A stretch of DNA of 64,000 bases from Deinococcus sp. QL22 (GCF_023370075.1 NZ_CP097149.1:1074001-1138000); one strand, 5' to 3'; counted from the stretch's first letter, positions 44,811 through 55,167 are shown. Made by a program: numbers and translations. The notes: generated by a model not told the origin, from the sequence alone.

Positions 44811-46073
44811 ATGACCAATTCAATTAGCAGCCCCAGCAGCGCCCTGACCTTTAAAGACAAGTTGCAGAACTACGCTCGGCTGGCCGTTCGTGTCGGACTG
44901 GGCATTCGCCCCGGCCAGCGCGTGCTGGTGCAGGCTCCAGTCGATACGGCTCCGCTGGCCCGTTTGCTGGTGCGCGAGGCCTACGCTGCGGGTGCGAGCT
45001 TCGTAGACGTGCGCTGGGACGATGACGACGTGGTGCTGGCCCGTTTCGAGCTGGCCCCAGAAGGCACCTTCGAAACCATCAGCAAGTGGCGCGTGAATGC
45101 CGAAACAGAGGTGGCCGAAGCAGGCGGCGCGGTCATTGCGATTCGGGCGGCCAATCCGGGGCTGCTGGCGAACGTAGACGCGGCCCGCGTGACGGCCCAT
45201 GCGCGGGCGCTGGCCGCCTACCGCAAGCCCTACACGGCGCAGGTCATGACCAACCGCCTGAACTGGAACCTGATCAGCGCCCCGATTGCGGGCTGGGCAC
45301 AGGTCATGTTCCCCGACGCCAGCGCTGAAGAAGCCATTTCCAAGCAGTGGGACGCTATTTTTGCCGCCACCCGCGCCGATCAGCCCGACCCGGTGGCGCT
45401 GTGGCAAACGCACCTGGCTGACCTGAAGCGCCGCCGCGACACCCTGACGGCCAGGCAGTACCACGCCCTGCACTTCAGAAGTGGCGAAACCGATCTCACG
45501 GTGGGCCTCGCCGACGGCCATATCTGGGGCGGCGGCTCGGCAGACACGCCCGGCGGCATCACCTTTACGGCCAACATTCCCACCGAGGAAGTCTGGACTG
45601 CGCCGCACCGCGAACGTGTAGACGGCATGGTGGTCAGCACCAAACCGCTGTCTTATAACGGCGTGCTGGTCGATGGAATCCGCATTCGCTTTGAGGGCGG
45701 GCGCGTCGTGGAGGCCACCGCCACCCAGGGCCAGGACGCCCTGACCCAGATGATCGCCACCGACGAGGGCAGCCACCGCCTCGGAGAAGTCGCGCTGGTG
45801 CCGCATTCCAGCCCGATCAGCCGTTCGGGGCTATTTTTCTTCAACACCCTGTACGACGAGAACGCCGCGTCGCACATTGCCATTGGCACCGCCTACCGCT
45901 TCAACGTGGCGGGCGGTGTAGATATGACCCTGGAAGACTTCAACGCGGCGGGCGGCAACGATAGCCTCGTGCATGTGGACTGGATGATCGGCAGCCCGGA
46001 TATGGATGTAGACGGTCTGAGCGCGTCGGGCGAGCGGGAAGCCGTGATGCGGGCGGGCGAATTTGTGATTTGA
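44811..46073 (+). CDS. M29-family aminopeptidase (aminopeptidase T-like)
   Basis: Metal-dependent exopeptidase, 420 residues. Family features: [28 protein letters not shown] near the N-terminus, [66 protein letters not shown] (metal Glu and His), [15 protein letters not shown] and the [15 protein letters not shown] end. All metal-ligand regions present. Start by TATCTT-N7-ATG. A related enzyme is known in Thermus as aminopeptidase T. Confidence 0.93.
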   Translation: MTNSISSPSSALTFKDKLQNYARLAVRVGLGIRPGQRVLVQAPVDTAPLARLLVREAYAAGASFVDVRWDDDDVVLARFELAPEGTFETISKWRVNAETEVAEAGGAVIAIRAANPGLLANVDAARVTAHARALAAYRKPYTAQVMTNRLNWNLISAPIAGWAQVMFPDASAEEAISKQWDAIFAATRADQPDPVALWQTHLADLKRRRDTLTARQYHALHFRSGETDLTVGLADGHIWGGGSADTPGGITFTANIPTEEVWTAPHRERVDGMVVSTKPLSYNGVLVDGIRIRFEGGRVVEATATQGQDALTQMIATDEGSHRLGEVALVPHSSPISRSGLFFFNTLYDENAASHIAIGTAYRFNVAGGVDMTLEDFNAAGGNDSLVHVDWMIGSPDMDVDGLSASGEREAVMRAGEFVI

Positions 46074-46113
46074 AACCGTTTGTAATTTAAAACCGTGAGC
46101 AGAAAAAGCTAGG

Positions 46114-46153
46114 AGAGCGGGCCTGCAACACGATTCTGTTGCAGGCCCGCTCT
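46114..46153. terminator. Convergent terminator, aminopeptidase / ROK kinase
   Basis: A 17-bp perfect stem starting AGAGCGGGCCTGC (46114-46130) pairs with 46137-46153 around a 6-nt loop, followed by CTTTT on the plus strand. Confidence 0.92.
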
Positions 46154-46185
46154 CTTTTCACTCACTCCTCACCACTGACGGTTCT

Positions 46186-47082
46186 TTACCCGTGCCGCGC
46201 TGCCAACGCTGCCCCGATCACGCCTGCATCTGGCCCCAGTTGGGCGCGGCGGATGGTCACGGGAGCGAATCCGGCGGCGTACTCGTCGGCGGCCCGCTGC
46301 ACGCCCTGAAAGAAGTAATCTCCGACGCTGGCGACGCCGCCGCCCACCACGAACACTTCCGGGTCTATGGTTTTTTGCAGGTCCGCCAGCGCAATCCCGA
46401 TGTGCCGGAGCGCCTGACCGATGATGCGGCGGGCGGCGGGGTGGCCCTGCTCGGCCAGCGTAAAGGCCTCGGCGGTAGACACGTCGCGGTTCAGGGCGTA
46501 ACTGGCGTCGCGGGCAATGGCGGTACCACTGGCAACGGCTTCCAGCGCCCCATCCAGACCCGCGCCACTGACCGGGCCGCCGGGCATGGCCGTGATGTGC
46601 CCGATTTCGCCCGCTATGCCGTGCCGTCCGCGCCAGATCCGGCCATTCAGCACGATGCCCGCGCCGATGCCCGTGCTGACCGTCACGTAGATGCTGCTTT
46701 CGGTACCCCGCGCCGCACCCATGTGGGCTTCGGCCAGGGCGGCGGCTTTGGCGTCGTTTTCCAGAATGATGCGCTGGCCGAGGCGGTCTCGCAGGCCGTC
46801 GACCATCGGCACATCGGTAAAGCCGTAGATATTGGGCGCGAATTTGACGCGGGTGCGGTCAGCATTCAGCGGGCCGGGAATACCCACACCCACCAAGCGG
46901 GCGTCGGGGTGCGCCGTCTGCAAGTCCTGCACTTGGGTAGCAATGGCGTCTAGCACCGCTTCCCAGCCGGTTTCGGGCGTGGGCTGCACATGGCGGCTCA
47001 GGAGTTGATCGCCGCGCAGCACGCCCGTCGCAATTTTGGTGCCGCCGACATCTACGCCGATACTGACTTGTTCTGTGGTCAT
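46186..47082 (-). CDS. ROK-family sugar kinase (glucokinase-like)
   Basis: 298 residues. ATP loop GVDVGGTKIATGVL, substrate Asp in LENDAKAAALAEAHMGAARG, STGIGAGIVLNGRIWRG, IAGEIGHITAM, and C-terminal VVGGGVASVGDYFF. The ROK zinc cluster CxCGxxGCxE, normally just after GEIGH, is missing: the segment reads GPVSGAGLDGALEAVASG with no Cys. Activity as glucokinase is likely by overall similarity, but the zinc-free form is atypical. Leader GGAGGCACCACC before ATG is the same as in fba. Upstream it shares AGCACTGTAACC with fba. Confidence 0.88.
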   Translation of the reverse strand: MTTEQVSIGVDVGGTKIATGVLRGDQLLSRHVQPTPETGWEAVLDAIATQVQDLQTAHPDARLVGVGIPGPLNADRTRVKFAPNIYGFTDVPMVDGLRDRLGQRIILENDAKAAALAEAHMGAARGTESSIYVTVSTGIGAGIVLNGRIWRGRHGIAGEIGHITAMPGGPVSGAGLDGALEAVASGTAIARDASYALNRDVSTAEAFTLAEQGHPAARRIIGQALRHIGIALADLQKTIDPEVFVVGGGVASVGDYFFQGVQRAADEYAAGFAPVTIRRAQLGPDAGVIGAALAARHG

Positions 47083-47179
47083 GGTGGTGCCTCCGGAAGA
47101 CTAGGAATGGGGTCGGGAAACGCTGGAGAATATAGGTCAGCACTGTAACCCGGCTTCCCAACACGCATGAACTCCCCGT

Positions 47180-47479
47180 CTATTCCTGCCCAGCCTCCGT
47201 TCCGCCTTCTTCCTCACCCGCGCTCAGCAGGTGCAGCGCCTCTTCCAGCATCACTTCGGGCACGTACAGGCCCACGTCGCCCAAGTACCCACCCGTTTCG
47301 ATTTCTATGACCGGGCTGACCATCGCCCACTGAAACGGTGTGCGAATCACGCTGACCACGCCGCCGTCAGACAGGGTGCGCCGCCACCCTTCGGCCAACA
47401 GGCGGGGCAGGGTGTCCAGCCGCACCCACACGTCGCCCTGATACATCACGCGGTCTTCGTAGCTGGCAGCGGCGGTCAT
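47180..47479 (-). CDS. Small protein of unknown function coupled to a thioesterase
   Basis: 99 residues, cytosolic, acidic C-terminus. No family recognised. Conserved-looking core around RVMYQGDVWVRLDTLPRLLAEGW. It starts inside the stop of the thioesterase gene (ATGA), so it is made with it. Confidence 0.72.
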   Translation of the reverse strand: MTAAASYEDRVMYQGDVWVRLDTLPRLLAEGWRRTLSDGGVVSVIRTPFQWAMVSPVIEIETGGYLGDVGLYVPEVMLEEALHLLSAGEEEGGTEAGQE

Positions 47480-48003
47480 GGCTGAATGTCCGGGCTAAAG
47501 GCCAACAGGGTCTGGAGTTGTTCGCGCAGCACGGCGGGCAGCGGCGTGGGCTTCAGCGCCGCGTCTACCCGCACCTGTACCGTGCGGGCGTAGGTGCAGG
47601 GCACGCCGTCGGCGGTTACGCGGGACAGCAGCGTCCACGACGTATTCCCCAGCCGCTCTACCAGCGTTTCCACAAAAACGTCTTGCCCCAGCCGAATTTC
47701 GCGTTGGTAGTCCAGTTCCAGCCGCGCGATCACCGAGCGGTCTTCATCGTCAGGCACGCCCAGATCACGCATCAGGAGAATGCGCGAGGTCTCCAGGTAC
47801 TGCACGTACACGGCGTTGTTCAGGTGACCCATCGTGTCTATGTCGCCGTAGCGCATCTGGATTCCGGCCCGGTGCGCCCGCGCCCAATCGGGGGCCAGGC
47901 CACTGGGCTGCGAAAAGGGATCACCGCGCCCAGTATGGCTTTGCCCAGTATCGCTGTGCCCGGTGTGGCTGTGCTGCTTGGTCTGGGTCTGTTCGGCCGT
48001 CAT
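47476..48003 (-). CDS. Hotdog-fold acyl-CoA thioesterase
   Basis: 175 residues from ATG 48001-48003, which has CAGACT-N6 before it; an upstream Met at 48060 is less likely. A His/Gln/Ser/Gly-rich N-terminal tail of about 35 residues is followed by the 4HBT domain: IQMRYGDIDTMGHLNNAVYVQYLETSR with the catalytic Asp. Hydrolyses an acyl-CoA thioester of unknown identity. Confidence 0.85.
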   Translation of the reverse strand: MTAEQTQTKQHSHTGHSDTGQSHTGRGDPFSQPSGLAPDWARAHRAGIQMRYGDIDTMGHLNNAVYVQYLETSRILLMRDLGVPDDEDRSVIARLELDYQREIRLGQDVFVETLVERLGNTSWTLLSRVTADGVPCTYARTVQVRVDAALKPTPLPAVLREQLQTLLAFSPDIQP

Positions 48004-48148
48004 ACCCCCAGTCTGACAGGCGGCCCGTGTGTTGAGGTACAGCGCCATGAAGAAGAGCAAGCTCTACAGCCCTGGCTCGCCCCCGTTTCTGACCAACGAT
48101 TCTCACGGCTGATTCTCACCACTGGCACGCTATGCTGGCGAGCAAGAT

Positions 48149-48628
48149 ATGGACGCCGCGCCGCCCCCCACGCCCCCCTCACCCGCGCCGGAACAGCTGG
48201 GGCCTGAGCCGTTCGTGCCCACGCTGAAGGGCGGCAGCACCGCGCAGGACACCGCCAGCACGCCCACGCCGCCGCGCCGCCGCACGCTGGCTGCCCGCTG
48301 GCGCTCTGTGCAGCGCTTGCCCGTTACGCTCATGCTGGCAAGCTTGCTGGCGGGCCTCGGCATCGTGCAACTCAGCTTCCAGTTGGGCCTGATCGCATAC
48401 CGCACCACCACCTGGACGCAGGAAACCAATGCCACCCAGAGCCGCGTGCAAGGCCTGGAACGGGACGTCAGGGTGCTGCAAGACGCCGAACGTGCGGCCA
48501 GCGATCCCGTTTACCTGGAGCAGTTGGCCCGCTGTCAGGGCTTTGTGGGGGCCAAAGAAACCGTGGTCGTTTCCCCCGCTGCACCTAGCACCCCCAGCGA
48601 AAACTGCACGGCACGCCGCCTGCCCTGA
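48149..48628 (+). CDS. FtsB/DivIC-like septum formation protein
   Basis: 159 residues. Pro-rich cytosolic N-terminus (about 1-55), one membrane helix at about 60-82 (PVTLMLASLLAGLGIVQLSF), a coiled coil (NATQSRVQGLERDVRVLQDAE) and the family ending DPVYLEQLARCQGFVGAKETVVV. This matches the divisome FtsB/DivIC layout. The long Pro tail is unusual. Start not strongly supported: TATGCT lies 12 nt before ATG. Confidence 0.72.
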   Translation: MDAAPPPTPPSPAPEQLGPEPFVPTLKGGSTAQDTASTPTPPRRRTLAARWRSVQRLPVTLMLASLLAGLGIVQLSFQLGLIAYRTTTWTQETNATQSRVQGLERDVRVLQDAERAASDPVYLEQLARCQGFVGAKETVVVSPAAPSTPSENCTARRLP

Positions 48629-48744
48629 CCGTCAGAGCGCACCTGCCCAAGCTGAACTGTAGGTCAACACAATGTAAGAAACCACACAGCTCGGTGTGTT
48701 TCCTCACTGCCCGGTGTCAGAGGGCGGCGTATGCTGGGCCGCGT

Positions 48745-49065
48745 ATGTCACTTGTCGTTCTGGTTACCGTTCCCCCCGAACGCGCACATGAATTGGCCCG
48801 TACCCTGGTTGATGAGCGCCTTGCCGGATGCGTCAACGTGGTGGGCGGCCTTCATAGCGTGTACCGATGGCAGGGCGACGTGGTCGAAGACCCCGAAACC
48901 TTGCTGATGATTAAAACCACTGGGGAGAGGTACCCCGAACTCGAAGCCCGGATCAAGTCGCTGCACCCCTACGAAGTGCCGGAAATCATCGCGCTCCCCT
49001 TTGACCGTGCTCTGCCCGAATTTCAACTCTGGCTGAGGGACGCCCTGGAGCCGACGCGGGGTTAA
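48745..49065 (+). CDS. cutA: Divalent-cation tolerance protein CutA
   Basis: 106 residues with the trimeric CutA fold: VVLVTVPPERAHELARTLVDERLAGCVNVV, SVYRWQGDVVEDPETLLMIKTT, LHPYEVPEIIALP. All conserved positions present. Role in metal tolerance is debated. TATGCT lies 9 nt before ATG. Ends near a terminator shared with tRNA-Trp. Confidence 0.93.
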   Translation: MSLVVLVTVPPERAHELARTLVDERLAGCVNVVGGLHSVYRWQGDVVEDPETLLMIKTTGERYPELEARIKSLHPYEVPEIIALPFDRALPEFQLWLRDALEPTRG

Positions 49066-49091
49066 GCCACAAGAGGCAAGAAGTACAAAAA

Positions 49092-49123
49092 TCCCCGCCC
49101 TCAGCTTAAGCACTGGGCGGGGA
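49092..49123. terminator. Terminator between cutA and tRNA-Trp
   Basis: TCCCCGCCC (49092-49100) pairs with GGGCGGGGA (49115-49123) around a 14-nt loop, with a run of A before it and TTTC after. Confidence 0.8.
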
Positions 49124-49146
49124 CTTTCGTTACACGACTGCGGTGA

Positions 49147-49222
49147 TGGCGGGCCCTGCAGGACTTGAACCTACGACCCTCGGTTTTGGAGACCGATGCT
49201 CTACCAACTGAGCTAAGAACCC
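49147..49222 (-). tRNA. tRNA-Trp (anticodon CCA)
   Basis: 76 nt with encoded CCA. Acceptor GGGTTCT pairs with AGGGCCC through two G-T pairs. Anticodon arm TCGGT-CTCCAAA-ACCGA gives CCA. T-arm has GTTCAAGTC. Confidence 0.94.
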
Positions 49223-49349
49223 ATCGAGTGTGCCGCTGCTCCCGCATGGGCGGAAACAGGCCCACGCAGAGTACCAGAGAGAGGCCGGACGTGCAAGGGT
49301 AGAGGCGCGCGATCGAGTGGGCCGATTGGCTTATGAGTAGACAGAATGA

Positions 49350-49571
49350 CTACAGCACGCCGCCGCCCAGCATCAGCCGCAGCGCACCGAGCGCAGCCAC
49401 CACGGCACTCAGGGTAACGGCTCCCCGGTCACGGCTCAGTGCCCCGAAGATGAGCCCGAGGACGGCGGGCGGCAACACGAACAGCCAGTTCAGCCAACCA
49501 AAAAAGGGAAGAAGACCAAGCAACAGGCCCAATGCGGCCAGAATGCCGAAGATCAAGGACAGGACTCTCAT
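49350..49571 (-). CDS. Small hydrophobic membrane protein
   Basis: 73 residues with two or three membrane segments (VLSLIFGILAALGLLLGLLP, LFVLPPAVLGLIFGAL, AVVAALGALRLMLGG). No family named. No clear ribosome site or leaderless box, so it is less certain than the others. Confidence 0.55.
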   Translation of the reverse strand: MRVLSLIFGILAALGLLLGLLPFFGWLNWLFVLPPAVLGLIFGALSRDRGAVTLSAVVAALGALRLMLGGGVL

Positions 49572-49720
49572 AGAGGCCAGTACGCGGGTGCGAGGGAAAA
49601 GGTTGCTGGCGGGGTACAGCAGACGACATCCAAATGCTGTCCTGGTCGGCTCTCTCTTGGCTTTGTCTTACCGCTCGGTAGGGGACGCCTGACCCGGCAA
49701 AGGGCGCTATTCTGCACGGT

Positions 49721-50353
49721 GTGAGTGTGCTGCTGCCTGTGTTCCTAGACCTGCATGGAGAATCTGCCCTGGTGGTGGGCGGCGGCGCGGTGGCTCTGCG
49801 CCGGGTGGCAACTTTGTTGGAAGCGGGCCTGAGTGTGACCGTAGTTGCGCCCGAACTGCACCCCGATCTGGCCGCCTTGCGCGTGCAAACCGCGCAACGC
49901 GCCTACCGCAGCGGCGACGTGTTGGGCCAGCGAATCGTGGTGGCTGCCACCGACAGCTCTGCCGTGAACGACGCCGTGACCGCCGATGCACGGGCCGCAG
50001 GCGCACTGGTGAACCATGCGGGCCACGCGGGGCAGGGTTCGCTGAGGTTTGCGGCCACCACCACGCGGGCAGGCGTGCAGGTGGCCGTTTCCAGCGGGCG
50101 CGAATTGCCGATGCTGACGCAAGCCCTGACCGAACGAATCGCGGAGGTGTTGCCTACGCAGGCGCAACTGGACGGCTGGACGGCGCAGAGGGAAGGGGCG
50201 CTGGGACTGCAAGCAGGCGAGAAAGCCGCCGCCCTCGCCGCGTTACGGGCCGATATTCGCGCCGGGTTGGGCCTCTCAGAATCAGGAGATCAGAAGGTGA
50301 ACCTCAAGGCACAAGCACAGCCCTTCAGCCCTCTGTCCGGGGGAGCCGCATGA
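49721..50353 (+). CDS. Precorrin-2 dehydrogenase (siroheme synthase N-terminal type)
   Basis: 210 residues. NAD loop [40 protein letters not shown], then [26 protein letters not shown], typical of the SirC/Met8 class. Oxidises precorrin-2 to sirohydrochlorin. No methyltransferase half. GTG start supported by TATTCT-N7-GTG. Its stop overlaps hemA by ATGA, linking siroheme and haem synthesis. Confidence 0.9.
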   Translation: MSVLLPVFLDLHGESALVVGGGAVALRRVATLLEAGLSVTVVAPELHPDLAALRVQTAQRAYRSGDVLGQRIVVAATDSSAVNDAVTADARAAGALVNHAGHAGQGSLRFAATTTRAGVQVAVSSGRELPMLTQALTERIAEVLPTQAQLDGWTAQREGALGLQAGEKAAALAALRADIRAGLGLSESGDQKVNLKAQAQPFSPLSGGAA

Positions 50354-51468
50354 CGCTGGCTTGCCCCACCGCCCGCGCCTTCCTGGCCCAGCCACACGCG
50401 CCGCACCCCACGCCGCTGGATTTTGCTGTCGTGGGCCTGAACCACCAGACCGCGCCCATAGAAGTGCGCGAGCGTGCGGCAGTGCGGGCCTCTGAAGAGG
50501 AAGCCATTCTGAGTCACCTGTCGCTGCATGCCCGCGAAGTGATGTTGCTGGCGACCTGCAACCGCACCGAGGTGTATCTGGCAGGCGTGCTGGGCGATCC
50601 TGTGGCCGCCTTCGAGGGCGCCTGGGGACACGCGCTGGCCTCTCACCTGTACGTGTACCGGGGCGAGGCCGCTGTAGACCACCTGTACCGGGTGGCGGCG
50701 GGCCTGGACAGCCTTGTCATCGGGGAAACGCAGATTCAGGGTCAGGTAAAACGGGCATGGCAGGCCGCCCACGCGCAGGGCCTCGCGGGCACGGTCATGA
50801 ACAAGGTGGCGCAGGGTGCTTTGGCCGCAGGAAAGCGCGTTCGTACCGATACAGGCTTATCTGACCGTGTGGTCAGCGTATCGAGCGCCGCTGTGCAGCT
50901 GGCCGAAGCCACGCTGGGCGACCTGACGCACCGTACTGCCCTGATTCTGGGAGCCGGAGAAACCGCCGAGCTGACGCTGACCCACCTGCGGGCTGCCGGG
51001 GTGAAAGACGTGATCGTGGTGAACCGCACCGCCGAACGCGCCCGCGCCCTGGCCGAGCGGGTGGGAGGCCGGGCCTGCGCCACCGAATACTTGCACGAAG
51101 TCCTGCCCGAAGCCGACGTGGTGATCGCGTCCAGCAGCGCCCCGCATTACGTGCTGCACGGCAGCGGCGTGCGCGAAGCCCTGCAAGACCGGGCAGGCAG
51201 ACCCATGCTGCTCATCGACATCAGCGTGCCGCGTATCCTCTCTCCCGATATTGCCGACGTGCCCGGCGCACATCTGAGCAACCTTGATGACCTGACGGCA
51301 GTGGTGAACCGCAATCTGGAGGGCCGCCGCGCCGCCCTGCCGCACGCCGACGCCCTGCTGCGCGAGGCCAGCGCCGACCTGTACCGCTGGCATCTGACAC
51401 GGGAAGCCCAGCGGGAATTGGCAGGGCGGGAACGGGCGGGGCGGGCATTGGCCGTTGCCAGCGACTGA
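50350..51468 (+). CDS. hemA: Glutamyl-tRNA reductase
   Basis: First committed step of C5-pathway tetrapyrrole synthesis, reducing Glu-tRNA to glutamate-1-semialdehyde. 372 residues, somewhat short because the C-terminal dimerisation helix region is reduced. Seen: [20 protein letters not shown], catalytic Cys in [36 protein letters not shown] loop [17 protein letters not shown], and [17 protein letters not shown]. Coupled to precorrin-2 dehydrogenase. Confidence 0.95.
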   Translation: MTLACPTARAFLAQPHAPHPTPLDFAVVGLNHQTAPIEVRERAAVRASEEEAILSHLSLHAREVMLLATCNRTEVYLAGVLGDPVAAFEGAWGHALASHLYVYRGEAAVDHLYRVAAGLDSLVIGETQIQGQVKRAWQAAHAQGLAGTVMNKVAQGALAAGKRVRTDTGLSDRVVSVSSAAVQLAEATLGDLTHRTALILGAGETAELTLTHLRAAGVKDVIVVNRTAERARALAERVGGRACATEYLHEVLPEADVVIASSSAPHYVLHGSGVREALQDRAGRPMLLIDISVPRILSPDIADVPGAHLSNLDDLTAVVNRNLEGRRAALPHADALLREASADLYRWHLTREAQRELAGRERAGRALAVASD

Positions 51469-51477
51469 GGAACGTCC

Positions 51478-51581
51478 GTCTAAGGGTCTGAAAGACTGGG
51501 AGCTAAGGGCGTGCAGTGTTGGTGCTGTAGCCCTTCCCACCCACCACTATCCATCTCCCTTCTTTGCCTTACCCTAAGACC
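51478..51581. repeat. CTAAGGGT-type motif between hemA and ygfZ
   Basis: GTCTAAGGGTCTG and AGCTAAGGG near 51478-51509, with the inverse CCCTAAGACCC at 51571-51581, which overlaps the -10 box of ygfZ. Confidence 0.4.
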
Positions 51582-51582
51582 C

Positions 51583-52461
51583 ATGTGGACTTCACTTCCT
51601 TCAGGCGGGCTGCGGATTACCGGGGCAGACCGGGTTGATTTTGTACAGGGCCAGATGACTGGCGACCTGCGCGGCGCACCCACGCCGGGGCTGGTGGCCT
51701 GCGCCTTTCTGAACGTGCGCGGCCAGATCGAAACCTTTGCACGGGCCTACCGCCGCACCGACGACGTGTACCTGCACGTAGACGCAGACGAGGCCGAAGC
51801 TTTGGCCGCCCGCCTGAAGCGGTACATCATCTTCGATCAGGTGGAAGTGAAGGACGTGTCGGACGACCTGCGCTGCGTGCATGTGTGGCCGGGGGCCAGC
51901 GTGCCGGGCTGGAACGCTGAAGGGCCGGACGTGCAGACGTTTGATTTGGGCGGCGGCGTAGTTTTGGTGGGACGCGTGAACCGCACGGGTACGGCGGGCC
52001 TTGATTTACATTACCTTACACGGCACGAGACGGCAGTGCTGGTTGCGCTGGAAGGCGAGGAAACCCCATTGGCCACACTGGACGCCGCCCGGATCGCCGC
52101 AGGCATTCCCGACATTGCCCGCGACGACTTTGCGGGCACGCTGCCCCAGGAAGTCGGGCTGGACATCGGCGGCCCGCTGCCGGCCATCAGCTACCGCAAA
52201 GGCTGCTATGTGGGGCAAGAGATCATGGCCCGGCTGGAAGCACGCGGCAACACGCGCTACCACCTGGCGCGACTGTCCGGGGCTGGCCTGACACGCGGCG
52301 CAGACATCTTGCACGGCGGCAAAGTGGTGGGACAAACGGGCCTGAACTCGGGCGGATTTAGCTTGGTGCGGCTGCGAAAAGAAGTGGCAGACGGTGCAGA
52401 GGTGGAAGTGGGCGGCCTCCCTGCCACCGTGCATCTCCTCAACGTGCCGCACACGACCTGA
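51583..52461 (+). CDS. ygfZ: YgfZ/GcvT-like folate-binding protein
   Basis: 292 residues. Motif KGCYVGQE with the key Cys, and [16 protein letters not shown] near the start, mark the YgfZ family, which uses tetrahydrofolate to support iron-sulfur enzymes. Start by TACCCT-N7-ATG. The following membrane gene starts within its stop (TGATG). Confidence 0.92.
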   Translation: MWTSLPSGGLRITGADRVDFVQGQMTGDLRGAPTPGLVACAFLNVRGQIETFARAYRRTDDVYLHVDADEAEALAARLKRYIIFDQVEVKDVSDDLRCVHVWPGASVPGWNAEGPDVQTFDLGGGVVLVGRVNRTGTAGLDLHYLTRHETAVLVALEGEETPLATLDAARIAAGIPDIARDDFAGTLPQEVGLDIGGPLPAISYRKGCYVGQEIMARLEARGNTRYHLARLSGAGLTRGADILHGGKVVGQTGLNSGGFSLVRLRKEVADGAEVEVGGLPATVHLLNVPHTT

Positions 52462-52916
52462 TGCTCAAAGCTTTGGCCCAAGACCTCAGCAGCGGGCAGG
52501 GGGCCGACTTGCTGCGTGCTGCCCGCCGCGCCTACACGCTGGCATTTGTGACTGTAGCCGCGCCGGGGCTGCCGCTGGGGGCTCTGTATCTGCTGACCCG
52601 CCCCATGCCTACCCCGCCCGCCGGAATCGTAGGACTCGTGGTGGTGGCGCTGGCGCTGGCCTGTGCCGCCCTGTATCTGGCCCGCCGCGCCGCCCGCGAT
52701 CCGCTGCTGCCCCCGCGCCGCACCGCCCTCAGCGCCGCCATGCAGGCCGGAACCGCCCCCGCCGTCCCCTTTCTGCTCGGCTGCGCCACCTTCTCGCAAC
52801 CCGCGGTTACGGGGGGCCTGTGGATGCTTGCTGCCGTGCTGTACGCGCTGGCATGGCGACTGATCGCGGGGTGGATGCGTCCGGCTGGGGTTGGGAAAGC
52901 AAACTCTGGGCCGTGA
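52461..52916 (+). CDS. Membrane protein of unknown function
   Basis: 151 residues with four hydrophobic segments (LAFVTVAAPGLPLGALYLL, IVGLVVVALALACAALYLA, PAVPFLLGCATF, LWMLAAVLYALAWRLIAGW). No family recognised. Overlaps the ygfZ stop by one base, so co-translated. Confidence 0.75.
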   Translation: MLKALAQDLSSGQGADLLRAARRAYTLAFVTVAAPGLPLGALYLLTRPMPTPPAGIVGLVVVALALACAALYLARRAARDPLLPPRRTALSAAMQAGTAPAVPFLLGCATFSQPAVTGGLWMLAAVLYALAWRLIAGWMRPAGVGKANSGP

Positions 52917-52941
52917 GTTATGGACTATTCACCACACCAAT

Positions 52942-52974
52942 AAAAACCCCCGCCGTCGCAAGGACAAGCGGGGG
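52942..52974 (-). terminator. Terminator of the peptide transporter operon
   Basis: On the minus strand CCCCCGC (52974-52968) pairs with GCGGGGG (52953-52947), followed by TTTTTAT, 21 bp past the last permease gene. Confidence 0.9.
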
Positions 52975-52994
52975 CGATTCAAACGAGGAGCGAC

Positions 52995-54014
52995 TCAGCG
53001 ACTCTTGGGATCGAGTGCGTCGCGCAGGCCGTCGCCAAAGAGATTGAAGGCGAGGCTGAACGTGACGATAAAGGCGGCGGGATAGACCAGTACGTACCAG
53101 TATTCGGGCTTCAGCCAGGAGCGGGCGGAGTCTACGAGTTGGCCCCATTCGGAGAAGCCGCGCTCGAAGCCGAGGCCGAGGAACGACAAGCCAGCCACGC
53201 CGAGGGGAACGGTTGCCAGATCGAGGACAGCCAGCGTCAGCACGGCCGCCACGCTGTTGGGCACGATGTGTTTAAGAATCAGGCGCAGGTCGCGGGCACC
53301 GAGGCCACGCGCCGCGTCTACGTATTCCAGTTGGCGGGTTCGCAGCACTTCACCGCGAATAATGCGGGCGTATCCGGCCCAACCTGCCACACAGAACGCG
53401 AAAATCATGGGCACGGTCGGGTCATAATCTCCGCCCCCACTCTGGAATCGGGCACGCATGATGGTCAGGATAACCACAGTGAGAATCAGGGGCGGCAGCG
53501 CAAACAGTACGTCGATGAACCGCTGAATCAGGTTATCGACCCAGCCGCCGTAATAACCGCTGATGGCCCCGATGACGATGCCCAACGCCAGCGTAATCGC
53601 CACGATGATGAAGGCCATTTTGAGGGCGGTGCGCGTACCCCAGATCAGGCCGTAATAGATGTTGTAGCCGTTGACGGTACCAAACGGCACGCCCGCAGTG
53701 GGCGGCTTGGGTTCCTGCTCGAAGCTGAGGCGCTCGGTGCGGTAGCAGCTGTTGGGCGGAAACAGAATGGCGCGGAAGGCTCCACCCGGCGTGTAGACCT
53801 GATTGGAACTGGTCATGTTCAGGTCGCGCAGGCAGTTGCCGGTGGGCTTGGCGAGCAGGGGCGCGAACAGGGCGATCAGACCAAAGATCAGTGTGATGAT
53901 CAGGCCTGTAATCGCCAGCGGGTTGCGCCGCAGTTTGCGCATGGCCGGACTTGTCCAGAACATCTGAAACCGGCTGCGTTTGTTGGTGGCAATAGGGGCG
54001 GAAACAGTGGTCAT
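52995..54014 (-). CDS. Dipeptide/oligopeptide ABC transporter permease (DppC/OppC type)
   Basis: 339 residues, about six helices. N-terminal basic cytosolic part, [22 protein letters not shown] first helix, and the EAA loop [25 protein letters not shown]. Pairs with the DppB-type gene upstream. Start by GGGAGG four bases before ATG. A 40-residue periplasmic segment after helix 1 contains two Cys. Confidence 0.93.
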   Translation of the reverse strand: MTTVSAPIATNKRSRFQMFWTSPAMRKLRRNPLAITGLIITLIFGLIALFAPLLAKPTGNCLRDLNMTSSNQVYTPGGAFRAILFPPNSCYRTERLSFEQEPKPPTAGVPFGTVNGYNIYYGLIWGTRTALKMAFIIVAITLALGIVIGAISGYYGGWVDNLIQRFIDVLFALPPLILTVVILTIMRARFQSGGGDYDPTVPMIFAFCVAGWAGYARIIRGEVLRTRQLEYVDAARGLGARDLRLILKHIVPNSVAAVLTLAVLDLATVPLGVAGLSFLGLGFERGFSEWGQLVDSARSWLKPEYWYVLVYPAAFIVTFSLAFNLFGDGLRDALDPKSR

Positions 54015-54078
54015 GAGGCCTCCCAGATGGAGTGGGCAGGGGCAGCTTGGGCAGCAGCAATGGAAACAGCATCGATCA

Positions 54079-55101
54079 TCAGTCGAACCTCACGCGGGGA
54101 TCGACGACGCCGTACAGGATATCGACGATGGTGCTGACCACCACCACGACCACAGCCGACATCATGGCAAAGCCCAGTACGGCGGCCAGATCGGTTTGTA
54201 GCGCCGCTTGCACCACCCACTGACCCACGCCGGGATAGGCAAAGATGGTTTCGGTAATCAGGGAGCCGCCCAGCAGACCGATAATCAGGAATCCGGCCAG
54301 CGTGATGATGCTGAGCAGCGCATTGCGGCGGGCGTGCTTCCCGTTGACTACACGGTCAGACAAGCCTTTGGCGCGGGCCGTCCGCACGTAATCGCTGGTC
54401 AGGGCTTCCAACATATTGTTCCGCATGACCTTCACGATCTGGGCCGAGAGCACCGTAATCAGGGTCAGGGCGGGCAAGATCATATGCCGGATCACGTCCC
54501 ACGCAATATCCCAGCGCCCGTTCAGCATGGCGTCAATGGACAGCATACCGGTGTAGCGGCGCAGATCGCTGAGGGCGAATTGGTTCAGCACACTGACTTG
54601 CCCAGCACCCGGCAAGATATTGAAGTAGGCATAGAACACTGCCAGCAACAAGATGCCCAGCACAAAGGTTGGCAGGCTGTACCCGAACACCACAAACACC
54701 CGGATTAACTGATCCAAGAACTTATCTTTGTGAAGTGCGCCCAACGTCCCCAACCAAATCCCGATCAGCATGATGGGAATGGCCGTGAGGATCGTCAGTT
54801 CTACGGTGGCGGGCAGGCGTTCTTTAATGGTGTCTATCACGTCGTCGCCGCTGGCTCTGGAGTACCCGAGGTCGCCCTGGAGGGTACTGCTGAGCCAGCG
54901 GCCATATTGCACCGGAAAAGATTCGCGCAGACCGCGTGCTTCGATGATCTGCTCTATGCGTGCGGCTTGCTGCTCGGTGCGGATATAGGGTGCGGCCCGT
55001 TGCTCGGGGGTCAGGAGTTGGGTCAGGCCCACGATCATGAGGGACAAGACCAGCATGACCACGGGAATCTGAAGCAGTCTCCGCACAATGAAATTGAACA
55101 T
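54079..55101 (-). CDS. Dipeptide/oligopeptide ABC transporter permease (DppB/OppB type)
   Basis: 340 residues from ATG 55099-55101 ([20 protein letters not shown]), preceded by GAGG; a longer in-frame opening is not supported. EAA loop [25 protein letters not shown]. Standard six-helix layout. Second gene of the operon. Confidence 0.93.
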   Translation of the reverse strand: MFNFIVRRLLQIPVVMLVLSLMIVGLTQLLTPEQRAAPYIRTEQQAARIEQIIEARGLRESFPVQYGRWLSSTLQGDLGYSRASGDDVIDTIKERLPATVELTILTAIPIMLIGIWLGTLGALHKDKFLDQLIRVFVVFGYSLPTFVLGILLLAVFYAYFNILPGAGQVSVLNQFALSDLRRYTGMLSIDAMLNGRWDIAWDVIRHMILPALTLITVLSAQIVKVMRNNMLEALTSDYVRTARAKGLSDRVVNGKHARRNALLSIITLAGFLIIGLLGGSLITETIFAYPGVGQWVVQAALQTDLAAVLGFAMMSAVVVVVVSTIVDILYGVVDPRVRFD

Positions 55102-55167
55102 AAGGAGCCTCGGAAGGAAAGGAAACGGAAGGGTTGAAAGCGCGTTAACTAGGGGCAGTTCCAAATG

